From the NCBI GenBank assembly GCA_020162035.1, contig JAIUNM010000002.1, forward strand, positions 190,533-239,901: DNA of 49,369 bases, written 5' to 3'. The notes beneath the pieces are model-generated. The model did not search any database. It worked only from the letters and a program-made list of their open reading frames with translations, and was not told the origin of the DNA. The position numbers and the translations under genes were made by a program. The stretch's first letter is position 1. The number at the start of each line of letters is the position of its first letter. Origin of the DNA: Bacteroidota bacterium (GTDB taxonomy: Bacteria > Bacteroidota > Bacteroidia > B-17B0 > Aurantibacillaceae). This document shows positions 35,065 through 44,544 of this stretch, in pieces.

Positions 35065-38000
35065 TTATCTCATTAACACCATTTTGCCAAATTCTTTAAT
35101 AATATATTTATCGGCACCACTTGTGCTTTTTTCTAATGCATTTCCATTTAATTTTGTAATTACTTTATATAAATAAACACCATTTGCTAATCTATCTCCA
35201 TAATTATCTTTTCCATCCCAAGCATATTGAGTAATGTTTCTGCCAATTTTTAATTCTCCTAATTCAGCACGGGTAATTTCTTTTACTAATTTGCCACTTA
35301 TTGTCATAATTTGTATGGTAAAAACTTCAGGAATTTCGCTACCTGTAAGCGTAAAAACAAAACGTGTGCTATTGTTAAAAGGATTAGGGTAATTTACAAT
35401 ATTAGTAATACTTGGCTTGTTGTTTATTTCAAAATCTATACTATAATTATTGTAACCGCTCCTGTTTTGGCTTCTATCAACTGCTTTAACTTGTAAACTA
35501 TATTTACCATCAACTAATAATTGTGGATTATAATTAATTAAACAGCTATTTTTAGGCATATTTGCAGGAGTAAACTGTAATTCGTTGCTAAAAAATAGTC
35601 TATTAAAATTATTTTGATTTGGTAGCTTTATACTCACTTCAAAACTGTTAGTATCGTTTAATGCTAAAAATTTATTTTCATCTTTTAGAGTTATTAAAAT
35701 TTTTGGTTTTGCAGAAACTAAATCTCCATTTAAAATGCGATAGCCATCAAAAGTAACATCTAATAAAGGATTAGTAACATCTTTATTTACAGAAAATGAA
35801 TACCTGCCAATATTATTAAATTGAAACTGTTCTATCTGATACTTAGAATTTCCGGCAGGATTAATGTATGTCCAAAAAACATTATTTCCAATTAATTGTA
35901 AACTGCTAATTTTAACTGTATCTAAAATAACTTCGCCAGGAGCAAATAATTTTCGTTTTAATTTTTGGCTTTGCATTACTTTATTACTTTGATTATCTTC
36001 TAACCAGTATGTAATAACTAAACTATCGTTAAATGTTTTTTTACCAATATTTTCAATTGGAAAAACAAATGTTGTAGTATCACCCTCTTGCAATTTAGTG
36101 TTTAAAGCTACAAAACCTTTTTTAGGATTTAATGCACATTCGGGCGCTTCATCGTAAAGCACTTGCCATCGCTTTAGTTGAGGCGAAGTGTAATTAATTT
36201 TATCTTTTGTAAAAGCTATTAAACGTAAGTAAGGATACAAATTAGCATTAACGTAACCAGCTAAATTTAACACATCTGAACTATCTTGTGGAAAAGTTTG
36301 TAAAGTATCAACTTGACCATTGTTTTTAATTCCTATTAATTTTAAAAAAGTAGTATCACCGGGAGTAGACTCTAATGCCTTTACACGCCAATGTAAACTA
36401 TTCCACTTGTAGCTTGGCCCAATTGTTTCACTTAAAATATATCCACTGTTCCATTTAGTTGTAATTGAATCTTTTAATTGTACAACAGATGATTGAGAAT
36501 TTCCCCAAACTTCGTGAGCCTGCCCAATACTCATTCCTTTTTTTCCAAATAAAATATATGGCACAGTATCTTTAACATTTCTAATATTCCCAGCTCCAAA
36601 ATTTTCGAATGCTGTAAATAAACTGTTAGAATAAGATTGTTTTTGCGCATCTAACAGTGTGTAAGCGAGTATATATGAATTATTAGGTAGAGTATTTAAA
36701 AAATTCTGTAAACTAGTTTGCCAACCACCAAAGCCGCAATAATTGCTACTTCCAAATGAATAAACGCTTAAAACTTGATTACTTACACAAACGCAATTAC
36801 TGTAAGTACCAGGGCCCGAATTTGGCCAGTTTACACTAACCACATCATCTGGAATTCCTGAAATTGAGTCAAATACAGCAATATTCCAACCATTTGGTGC
36901 ACAACCCCAACTACTCATTGTATGGTTGTTGTAAAACCAATTTATACTTACACCTTCTAAATAAGGTGGTACACCATTTCTACATTGAATACTATGTTTG
37001 TTATTTTCGAAAACAAATTTTCGTAAACTTCGTTTAAATTGAGTAAACCGATAGGTATTGTTTTTAAATTGGAAAAAATGAGCTTGCCCCCAACCACTTT
37101 TATTTGTAATTGTTTGAAAACTACTTTCACGCCAATTAAATTTATCACTTGGCAACACGCTATCTTTACTTACGCGCCAGTAATAAACAGTACTATCTCC
37201 ATAAGGTAAATTAACATTCCACTCCACTACTCCTCCACTACTTGCAATAACAGTGTTTGATATTGGTGTTAAAAATGTATCAGTTGTATCTAATTGAAAT
37301 TTATAATTATAATTAGGAGCAAAAGGATCGCTTGTGCTTGCTTTTAAAGTAATAGTATTAGACAATGGTACTACAGCATATTTATATGGATAAACGGGTA
37401 TTATATCTCCACCACTAATTAGTAAATCTATTGTACCAACTGTACTATTGTTATTTTTAGTTACTTCATTAGTTTCATTAAAATAATCTAATGTTACTTT
37501 AAATTTATTTAAACCTACGCCTCTATTAAAATCAATTGCAGTAAATATTTTTAAGCTATCAAAATATAATGGTGCTTTAATTCTTTTTATAATAACTGCA
37601 GAATCGTTATTTGGGAATGTTCTGGTAACACGAACAAAAAAACTATCAACTAATGCTTTACCTAAATTTTTATGTTTTATAAAAATCCCTATCGAGTCAG
37701 GATAAATAGAAGTGTTTAATGAAACGTTATTATTTTTAATACTATAATCTGGTAATGCTCCACAGCTTATTTTAATTGAAGGGTCGCCATTAAGAGCCAT
37801 ATCTAAAGCTGTAAATTGAGTAAGTTCATCTCCTGCAAAAATTGCGTTTGTAATAGCTTCTTGCATCATATCACCTATCCCTTTATTATATCTGGTTGAA
37901 GTTAAAGACTTGTAAAAATTCCAAGTAAAATTATGTAGCGTATAAGGAAACCCTATAGAAGACGTTGCAATAAATGCAATACTTCCCTTTTCTTTTGTGT

Positions 38001-40086
38001 ATGTGTAACGCTCAGAAACGCTTCGTCTTCCATAAATATAAATATTACCAGAGTAACATGAATTTGAAATTAATAAAGGATATTTGTTTTTGTTGTTAAA
38101 AACAGAAGGGTCATCAATAGCTTGATCAAAACCTTGTTCTGAACCATGTCCGAAAAAATTAATTATAGACGCTCCATTATTAATTGTTTTAATTATACTA
38201 TCACTTATATTAGTTTGAATGGGTGCTGTTGTGTTTTTTTGATAAGTAAAAACCTGCCCTCCAATTAAAGTATCTTCAAACAAATTTTCATAGGTACTCA
38301 TGTAGGAAGCAATTAAGTTTGTAAGATTAGTATTATCTCCACCAACAAAATGTAAAGCACGTTTCTTCCAATCTTCTAAACCTGTTGCTTCGTGTTGTTG
38401 TACTTTTTCTAAGTAATCTAAAGCTTCTGTGTTAGTAATTGCAGGAAATCTACCTATTGGCACATCTGGTATAGCAGTATTTGTACCACTTAAAATACCA
38501 GCTACTAAAAGGGCATCAGAACTTGGAATACCCATTGTAGGTATAAAATTTTCGACTTGATATGCTGCGGATAAATCTTCTTTTTTTATGCCTTTGCCAA
38601 GTAAAAAAACATATTTTGGTTTTGCAGGTAAACTATCTATTAAATATTTTACAAAATTTTTTATTGCAACAGGATGTTTATTTATTCCATACGCAAACTG
38701 TTCATATAATTCATCAATATTCGCGTCAATTACTTGATAGCTTCCACCAGCTATACTTTGCCTATATTGTTTATAAGATGCGGCAGCTTGTTTGGTTATG
38801 TTATGGTAAATTAAAACAAATGGATTTGTTGCACTTGAGTTTTTAAAATTTGTGTAAGGATTATTTTGATTTGCATTAAATAATTGTGTAATTGGAATAA
38901 TGGCATCTTGATTTGCAATAATAATTTTTTTGTTTGAAAATGAATTTGGCGCAATGAATTTAATTTTATTAACAGCATATAACTTAGCAGGTAATTTTTT
39001 AAAATTAGTAACATCATAACAATTTATTATTGTATTTGTGTTTGAAGCGTTTTGAAAGTCGTAAAACTGTTTTGTGCCAATTGTACCATTAGATGAAATA
39101 ATTTCATTATAATTAATACCATTCAAATCTAAAATTTGGGGATAGGTAAAACTCATATAATGCAGTATGCATGAGTTACTAAAAGCCGAAAATGAAGGGT
39201 TTGCAACTGATGAAATATATAAGCTACTAGCGTCATTAAAATTTTGATTTGTTACGGTATAACTTTGAAAAAAAGGCTTGAAACTAAAAAATGCTGTGTC
39301 TTTTAAAGATACATTTACTCCTAATTGATTTACATAACCGGTTTCTACCTCATGGTCAATTTGCCCTGAGTTTTCTTGACTGTATCCTGAAAAAACATAC
39401 GACAAATAAGAAGGCAAAGGAGTTAAAGTGTAAACATTTAAAAAACCAAAATTTGTATTTACTGTTATTCCTTTTTCAAATTTTAAACCGAAGCCTTCGT
39501 TTTGTGTGTATCTTGGGTCGCTAGCTTGATAAGGATAATTGTTTGCTGTATTGTATGAATCTACAGGTTTAAAAATTTTGTTAGAATAAACAAAATTTGC
39601 AGTTGGGTAACTTGCCCATGTAGTATCCGTTTCTATACTATATCGTTTGTTAGACGTAGATGAATTTGTTGTTAAAAAAGCATATACTGTATCGTTAAAA
39701 ATCATTTGGTACCTATTTGGTAGATAAGCAATGTTTGCGTAAATAAGAGAATCTAAGTTTGCATCTTGTACATTTAAATAAAACTGCAGGTAATCGCCAT
39801 TATTGATTTTATTATCATTTTCGCCATTAATAAACAAAGCCTGTTCTTTGCCTGCAAAAAACAATTGGATATTTTTAGGATTTAGTGAACTTAAATTGAA
39901 TTTAGTGGCAAGTGTTGCAGAATCTATTTGATAAATGCCTGTTTTAGTAATAGGAAATTTAAAATAAGTTTGAGTTGTATTAACCCATGAATTATATGTT
40001 TGTGCAATAAATTTAGTTGAAAAGAAAGTATTTATTATAATAAAATAAAAGAAGAGTAGATAAATATTCAACTTTCTCTTTATCAT
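35065..40086 (-). CDS. porU2: Type IX secretion sortase, PorU2-type (C25 family)
   Basis: 1673 aa with a signal peptide. The gingipain-like C25 peptidase domain (about 400-780) has the catalytic His near 648 in FGHGSEQG and Cys near 677 in ISNSCYSG. Several Ig-like modules follow. A FlgD-like/Por C-terminal domain (TNIVNYPNPFNNSTRF ... NGVYLYKVI) ends the protein in KEFGKMVLMR. PorU cleaves the C-terminal signal of T9SS cargo at the cell surface. The great length and the PorV/PorQ-family neighbour fit the PorU2 group rather than canonical PorU (about 1150-1300 aa); I recall this distinction and have not tested it. Its ATG overlaps the upstream PorV/PorQ-family stop by 4 bp. Confidence 0.85.
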   Translation of the reverse strand: MIKRKLNIYLLFFYFIIINTFFSTKFIAQTYNSWVNTTQTYFKFPITKTGIYQIDSATLATKFNLSSLNPKNIQLFFAGKEQALFINGENDNKINNGDYLQFYLNVQDANLDSLIYANIAYLPNRYQMIFNDTVYAFLTTNSSTSNKRYSIETDTTWASYPTANFVYSNKIFKPVDSYNTANNYPYQASDPRYTQNEGFGLKFEKGITVNTNFGFLNVYTLTPLPSYLSYVFSGYSQENSGQIDHEVETGYVNQLGVNVSLKDTAFFSFKPFFQSYTVTNQNFNDASSLYISSVANPSFSAFSNSCILHYMSFTYPQILDLNGINYNEIISSNGTIGTKQFYDFQNASNTNTIINCYDVTNFKKLPAKLYAVNKIKFIAPNSFSNKKIIIANQDAIIPITQLFNANQNNPYTNFKNSSATNPFVLIYHNITKQAAASYKQYRQSIAGGSYQVIDANIDELYEQFAYGINKHPVAIKNFVKYLIDSLPAKPKYVFLLGKGIKKEDLSAAYQVENFIPTMGIPSSDALLVAGILSGTNTAIPDVPIGRFPAITNTEALDYLEKVQQHEATGLEDWKKRALHFVGGDNTNLTNLIASYMSTYENLFEDTLIGGQVFTYQKNTTAPIQTNISDSIIKTINNGASIINFFGHGSEQGFDQAIDDPSVFNNKNKYPLLISNSCYSGNIYIYGRRSVSERYTYTKEKGSIAFIATSSIGFPYTLHNFTWNFYKSLTSTRYNKGIGDMMQEAITNAIFAGDELTQFTALDMALNGDPSIKISCGALPDYSIKNNNVSLNTSIYPDSIGIFIKHKNLGKALVDSFFVRVTRTFPNNDSAVIIKRIKAPLYFDSLKIFTAIDFNRGVGLNKFKVTLDYFNETNEVTKNNNSTVGTIDLLISGGDIIPVYPYKYAVVPLSNTITLKASTSDPFAPNYNYKFQLDTTDTFLTPISNTVIASSGGVVEWNVNLPYGDSTVYYWRVSKDSVLPSDKFNWRESSFQTITNKSGWGQAHFFQFKNNTYRFTQFKRSLRKFVFENNKHSIQCRNGVPPYLEGVSINWFYNNHTMSSWGCAPNGWNIAVFDSISGIPDDVVSVNWPNSGPGTYSNCVCVSNQVLSVYSFGSSNYCGFGGWQTSLQNFLNTLPNNSYILAYTLLDAQKQSYSNSLFTAFENFGAGNIRNVKDTVPYILFGKKGMSIGQAHEVWGNSQSSVVQLKDSITTKWNSGYILSETIGPSYKWNSLHWRVKALESTPGDTTFLKLIGIKNNGQVDTLQTFPQDSSDVLNLAGYVNANLYPYLRLIAFTKDKINYTSPQLKRWQVLYDEAPECALNPKKGFVALNTKLQEGDTTTFVFPIENIGKKTFNDSLVITYWLEDNQSNKVMQSQKLKRKLFAPGEVILDTVKISSLQLIGNNVFWTYINPAGNSKYQIEQFQFNNIGRYSFSVNKDVTNPLLDVTFDGYRILNGDLVSAKPKILITLKDENKFLALNDTNSFEVSIKLPNQNNFNRLFFSNELQFTPANMPKNSCLINYNPQLLVDGKYSLQVKAVDRSQNRSGYNNYSIDFEINNKPSITNIVNYPNPFNNSTRFVFTLTGSEIPEVFTIQIMTISGKLVKEITRAELGELKIGRNITQYAWDGKDNYGDRLANGVYLYKVITKLNGNALEKSTSGADKYIIKEFGKMVLMR

Positions 40087-41162
40087 TTTTTCATTTTATC
40101 AATACTTATTTTTAATGAGAAAATATGTGAATATAATGCAATTGACCTATCACCAATATCGGTTAAAGCATAATCTAAAGTAAACAATTTGTAATTTAAG
40201 CCAACACCAAAATTAAACTGACTTGTAGTAATGTATTGTGTAGCTGCTGGGTTTAATTGTTTTTGAATGTTTCCAAAACCGCCACGTAAATAAATTAAAT
40301 CTCTATAACCAAGTTCTAAACCAATTGCTGGTTCCATGCTCCAGGTTTTAGTTTGTACAACAGTATTTCTTTTACCATCAAATGTATTAATGGCATTTAT
40401 TTCGGTTAAAACAGAAAATCTATTTTTATAAAAGCGGTACTCTTTTGCTGTTCCTAAAATTAATTTTGGCGTAGTAATTTCTACATTAGAATTTGGAATT
40501 TCATTACCTGTAGATTGAAGCGTTGCAATGTCTTTTTCACTTAAATTGTATGTCCATGCGTTATAAGTACCTGTAATATCTCTTCCCATTGCTGCAAACT
40601 TAAACCCTTTGTATTCATAATTTGCGCCTAAATCTAATCCAAAACCCCAAGCCCCACCAAAGCTTCCTAATTTTCTACGGATAATTTTAAAATTTCCTCC
40701 AATATCTAAGCCTTTAAGCTGTTGAATTTTTCTTGCATAACTAATTAAAGTTGCAAAATCTACTGCATTAAAAGTTGTTATTCTATTGTAATCTATATTT
40801 CCGTTTGCATCTACTAAATCTAAAGTATTAGGAATATTATCAACTCCAAATCGCAACAAACTTAGTCCTCCTGTACTAACACTATCAATTTTTAATGAAG
40901 CTCCAAAATAATCGTACTTAGCAATCCCTGCAAAATATTCGGCATGCATTAAACCAACATCTAGATTGTTTTTCTGTTTCAACAATCCTGCTGGGTTCCA
41001 ATATCCAGCATTTACGCCTGCTACACTTGCAACATTTGCATTAGCCATTCCTAACGCTCTTGCGCCTACACCAATATTTAAAAACTCGTTACTGTATTTT
41101 CTTACTTGAGCAGAAACTATAAAAGAAAAAAAAGTAAATACTATTAAGAAAACCTTTTGCAT
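40083..41162 (-). CDS. PorV/PorQ-family outer-membrane protein
   Basis: 359 aa from the ATG at 41160-41162 (MQKVFLIVFTFFSFIVSAQ is the signal peptide); an upstream TTG adds seven residues. It is a FadL-like barrel, with the family block NIGVGARALGMANANVASVAG...YWNPAGL near the mature N-terminus and regular barrel strands to the C-terminus. PorV escorts cargo to PorU on the cell surface, and PorQ-type paralogues have related roles. The N-terminal block suggests a paralogue of PorV rather than PorV itself. ATGA overlap with the sortase gene implies coupled translation and a working pair. Confidence 0.82.
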   Translation of the reverse strand: MQKVFLIVFTFFSFIVSAQVRKYSNEFLNIGVGARALGMANANVASVAGVNAGYWNPAGLLKQKNNLDVGLMHAEYFAGIAKYDYFGASLKIDSVSTGGLSLLRFGVDNIPNTLDLVDANGNIDYNRITTFNAVDFATLISYARKIQQLKGLDIGGNFKIIRRKLGSFGGAWGFGLDLGANYEYKGFKFAAMGRDITGTYNAWTYNLSEKDIATLQSTGNEIPNSNVEITTPKLILGTAKEYRFYKNRFSVLTEINAINTFDGKRNTVVQTKTWSMEPAIGLELGYRDLIYLRGGFGNIQKQLNPAATQYITTSQFNFGVGLNYKLFTLDYALTDIGDRSIALYSHIFSLKISIDKMKK

Positions 41163-41224
41163 TTTGTAAAAATAAAGATACAAATTAAACGTAAAACTTA
41201 TTAATTTATTTTAAATTCAAAAAA

Positions 41225-43945
41225 TTATCTAACAACGGTAACAAAGCCTTTAAAAACTTTTTCGGATCCGTCAAAATTATCGTTAACAATTATTTTCCAA
41301 TAATATACATTTCTCATATCGCTATTATCAGAGCTTCCATGAGCTTTCCATGCTTCGTCAGGATTATTAGTTTTGAAAATTTTTTGTCCCCAACGGTTGT
41401 ATATTTCAAAAGAGTAACTTCCATTTTGCCAACCAGTTCCAATGGGCTTTAACTCATCATTTAACCCATCATTATTAGGCGTAATAGCATTTGGCACCCA
41501 AACTGTAAGTGGCTCATTAACACAAATATTTTTTATTGTAGTATCTTTACAACCTTTATCGCTTATTCCAATCAATTTAAAAATTTCACATCCTATCTCT
41601 TGAAAACTTGTGTAAAATGTATTTTGATTGCTTATATTTTTATTATCATTGTTTAACCAAAAATAATTTTTCGCATCACCATTGGCTGTTATTATAACAT
41701 TTTCAGCGTTTAACAAATTTATGTTTTTTGGCTCTGTTTCTATTGAAAGTAAAGGCTTAGGATAAACATTAATAATTGACGCATATGTAAAATTTGTTTT
41801 ACAATTGTTCGAATCTATTACACTAAGTTTTATATTGTAAATTCCAAAATCTTCATAACAATAACTAACTGTATTGCCTGTAAGTTCAATAGGTTTATCC
41901 CCAAAATTCCATATTGCATTACTGCTTTTTTGAGTTGTATTTGTAAATGTAGTACATAAAGGCTGGCAGCCAAATTGATTAGCAACATTAAATGATGGTA
42001 TTATTTTTGGTAATAAATTAATACTTATGGTTTTAATTGCTTTTGGTGTGCCACACCCATCTGTAACTTCGAGTGTATAAAATGGAATGCTTATGTTTTC
42101 AACAAATATAGATGATGTATTTAAATTTCCAGGTAACCAATTGTAAGTGTAATTTCCATTTCCACCAGTAACTATTGGAGTAATTTGTGCTGTTGTGCCC
42201 GGACAAATACCTGTGCCAGCAGAATTTGTAGAAATATTTATTGGCGGGTTTACATTAACAGTAACTTGATAAGAAGGTAAAGTACAACCATTGGCATCAA
42301 AAACATTCAAGCTATAAACTGTAGTGCTTATGGGACTAACACTAATTAACTGTCCGGTTAAATTTCCTGGTTGCCAAACATAATTGTAACTACCCGCTCC
42401 GCCACTTGCGTTTGCTTGAATTGAAGCTGATTGGCCTATGCAAATATTTTGAGGAACAGAAGCTGAAAAACTATAAACTGGTGGTTGAGTTAAATTTAAA
42501 GTTGTGGTTGCAGGGCAACCCATTGCATCTATAACTTTTATAATTTTAAATCCAGCACATAAATTTTTAATAGGATTAGTAGAAGTTGTACCGGTTCCTG
42601 AAACACTATAAGTAACTGGCATTACTGCATTTTGAATATTTAAATTAACCGCACCGTTACAATTATTATAACATAATATTGGAGTAAAACTGTTTACACT
42701 TACACTTACAGTACTTAAATTTCCTATAAATAAATTTGAGCTATCTTTACAATTGTTTGCGTCTAAAACTAACAAAGTATAGTTTCCGGAGCTCATGTTT
42801 GCTACTGTATTGCTTATAACACCAATGGGAAACAATGTATATTGATATGGAGGAGTTCCTCCGTTTACTTGTATTGTTGTAGCTCCATCTGTAGCGCTAC
42901 AATTTTCTGGTTTTGTAATTGGACTAACGGTTAATGCATTTAATGCGGCAACATTAATTACACTTTTTGTAATACATGCACTTGCATCTTTTACTGTAAT
43001 AGTATAACTTCCAATTGGGATATTAGCTATTTGTGGCGAAGTAACACTCCCATTTGGTTGCCATGTGTATGAAAAAGGTGATGGTGCGTTGCTAACATTA
43101 ACTGTTGCAGAAGCATCTGCTTTTCCAGGACAAGTTGCAGGATTTATTGAGTAATTAATTAATGGTTGGGGGGATTGCAGTACATTAACTGTGTTACTTA
43201 CCACACAACTATAACTATCCTTTGCAGTAATTGTAACTGTACCAACTGAAATGTTATTTGCAGAGTTTCCTATAATTGGCGTGTTGTTTACAGTGTAAGT
43301 AAAAGGTGCTAATCCACCGGTTGACGTAATTACAGCCGTTGTTGTTCCACCAAAGCAAGTAATCAAAGTGTTTGTTGTTGTTGAAGTTATTAATGGGGGT
43401 TCTGTAATATTTACGTTAGTTGTGTATGTACAATTATTTATATCTTTTACTAAAACCGAGTGTGTACCTACACCAATTGCGCCAGAGGATTGATTATTAC
43501 TTCCATTGCTCCATGTATAACTTATTGGGGACGTAAAATTATTGCTTGGTATAATAAACGCCTGACCATTAGCTACTCCATTACATGTAACATTTGTAGT
43601 TGTAATTACAGCACCAGAACTGCTAAAAGGATTAACAACTGTGTAAGGGTTTGTATAAGTACAACTACTTGTAATTAAAATAACATTATAAACACCTATT
43701 GGTAAATTAGCTAATGTACCAGTATTTGCGCTAGTAAATACAGTTGCAATTGTACTAGTGTTACTTGAATTTGTAACAACTACTGTGTAAGGACCAGTAG
43801 CAAAAGAAATACTATAATTTGTTGTAGCTAAATTTAATACGCAATTAAAAGTTGATGTTGGAGCAATAAAGCAAGATTGTGCTATGGATTTATTCTGAAA
43901 TAGTAAACCCCATAAAATACAAAATATTAAACCTGCTTTTTTCAA
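41225..43945 (-). CDS. Large SprB-repeat protein with CHU_C (gliding-associated) C-terminal domain
   Basis: 906 aa, read from TTG at 43943-43945, with a signal peptide (residues 1-23). About five SprB-type repeats lie between 110 and 490 (pattern ...VTCNGxxNGxA...TWSNG...VLVKDxNNC). Two similar Ig-like units follow, then a PKD-like domain near 680-740 (IWNFGD), then a CHU_C type-B sorting domain (about 815-906: VPNAITPNNDGLNDELKP, IYNRWGQKIF, YYWKI, GFVTVVR). Type-B domains direct T9SS secretion, so this is probably a surface adhesin exported by the T9SS. It is upstream of the PorV/PorQ and sortase genes on the same strand, 62 bp away, and may be their dedicated client. Confidence 0.87.
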   Translation of the reverse strand: MKKAGLIFCILWGLLFQNKSIAQSCFIAPTSTFNCVLNLATTNYSISFATGPYTVVVTNSSNTSTIATVFTSANTGTLANLPIGVYNVILITSSCTYTNPYTVVNPFSSSGAVITTTNVTCNGVANGQAFIIPSNNFTSPISYTWSNGSNNQSSGAIGVGTHSVLVKDINNCTYTTNVNITEPPLITSTTTNTLITCFGGTTTAVITSTGGLAPFTYTVNNTPIIGNSANNISVGTVTITAKDSYSCVVSNTVNVLQSPQPLINYSINPATCPGKADASATVNVSNAPSPFSYTWQPNGSVTSPQIANIPIGSYTITVKDASACITKSVINVAALNALTVSPITKPENCSATDGATTIQVNGGTPPYQYTLFPIGVISNTVANMSSGNYTLLVLDANNCKDSSNLFIGNLSTVSVSVNSFTPILCYNNCNGAVNLNIQNAVMPVTYSVSGTGTTSTNPIKNLCAGFKIIKVIDAMGCPATTTLNLTQPPVYSFSASVPQNICIGQSASIQANASGGAGSYNYVWQPGNLTGQLISVSPISTTVYSLNVFDANGCTLPSYQVTVNVNPPINISTNSAGTGICPGTTAQITPIVTGGNGNYTYNWLPGNLNTSSIFVENISIPFYTLEVTDGCGTPKAIKTISINLLPKIIPSFNVANQFGCQPLCTTFTNTTQKSSNAIWNFGDKPIELTGNTVSYCYEDFGIYNIKLSVIDSNNCKTNFTYASIINVYPKPLLSIETEPKNINLLNAENVIITANGDAKNYFWLNNDNKNISNQNTFYTSFQEIGCEIFKLIGISDKGCKDTTIKNICVNEPLTVWVPNAITPNNDGLNDELKPIGTGWQNGSYSFEIYNRWGQKIFKTNNPDEAWKAHGSSDNSDMRNVYYWKIIVNDNFDGSEKVFKGFVTVVR

Positions 43946-44134
43946 TATAACAAGTAAAGATACTGCTTTTTTAAATTTAGATTTTTGAATTTTATAAGTG
44001 GTTAACTTTATGTGTTAAATGGCTACTAAATATTTAAAAAATTAACTAAAATAATTTAAAAATAGTATAAACAAAATCCTTTCAAATATTGCTTTTAAAT
44101 TTGACTTAAGTATCTAATTTTTAATGTTTTTTAT

Positions 44135-44142
44135 TATATTTG
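44135..44142 (+). promoter_or_regulatory. Candidate -7 element (TATATTTG) for the 44159-46527 unit
   Basis: Exact TAnnTTTG match ending 16 nt before the ATG at 44159. The 213-bp divergent region (43946-44158) shows no other clear element; a TTTG at 44100-44103 is too far upstream to be its -33 partner. Confidence 0.45.
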
Positions 44143-44158
44143 TTGTAAGAAATTTAAC

Positions 44159-44542
44159 ATGAAGAATTTACACAAAATACTTTTTTTTCTAGCATTAATA
44201 TTTTCTGTAAAATACAGTAATGCGCAAGAACCAAAAATTACTGATAAAATTGCAAATAAAGTAGTTATAGGTTTTCCTAATATTAGTATTTCGCAATTAA
44301 ATAACATAACTAGCACTTTTGCAAATTACGAACAAATTCAATCTGCAAAATTTATTAAAGGGAATCATGATTGCATGTTAATAGATTTTGATTTAAGTAA
44401 AAAAAATTTTACTGTTTATGCAGAATTATTAAAAGTAATTTCTTCTTATTACGACATTTCAAAATGTTATTTTAAAGTAATTGATGCCTATAATGAGATA
44501 AATGGAAACATTGGAACTGACACAATAATTGTAATAAAATAA
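44159..44542 (+). CDS. Small secreted protein of unknown function
   Basis: 127 aa with a signal peptide (ILFFLALIFSVKYSNAQ, cleaved near 22). The mature part (about 105 aa) looks alpha/beta, roughly beta-alpha-beta-beta-alpha-beta, with two cysteines (DCMLIDFD and ISKCYFKV). The shape resembles small ferredoxin-like domains, but no metal motif is visible. It lies 2 bp before the CUB-domain T9SS cargo gene, so both are co-transcribed. Not recognised. Confidence 0.65.
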   Translation: MKNLHKILFFLALIFSVKYSNAQEPKITDKIANKVVIGFPNISISQLNNITSTFANYEQIQSAKFIKGNHDCMLIDFDLSKKNFTVYAELLKVISSYYDISKCYFKVIDAYNEINGNIGTDTIIVIK

Positions 44543-44544
44543 GC

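Noticed and set aside
41225..43945. Tandem DNA repeats within the SprB-repeat gene
   Set aside because: The repeats are visible at protein level only; the nucleotide copies are too diverged to be a DNA tandem array.
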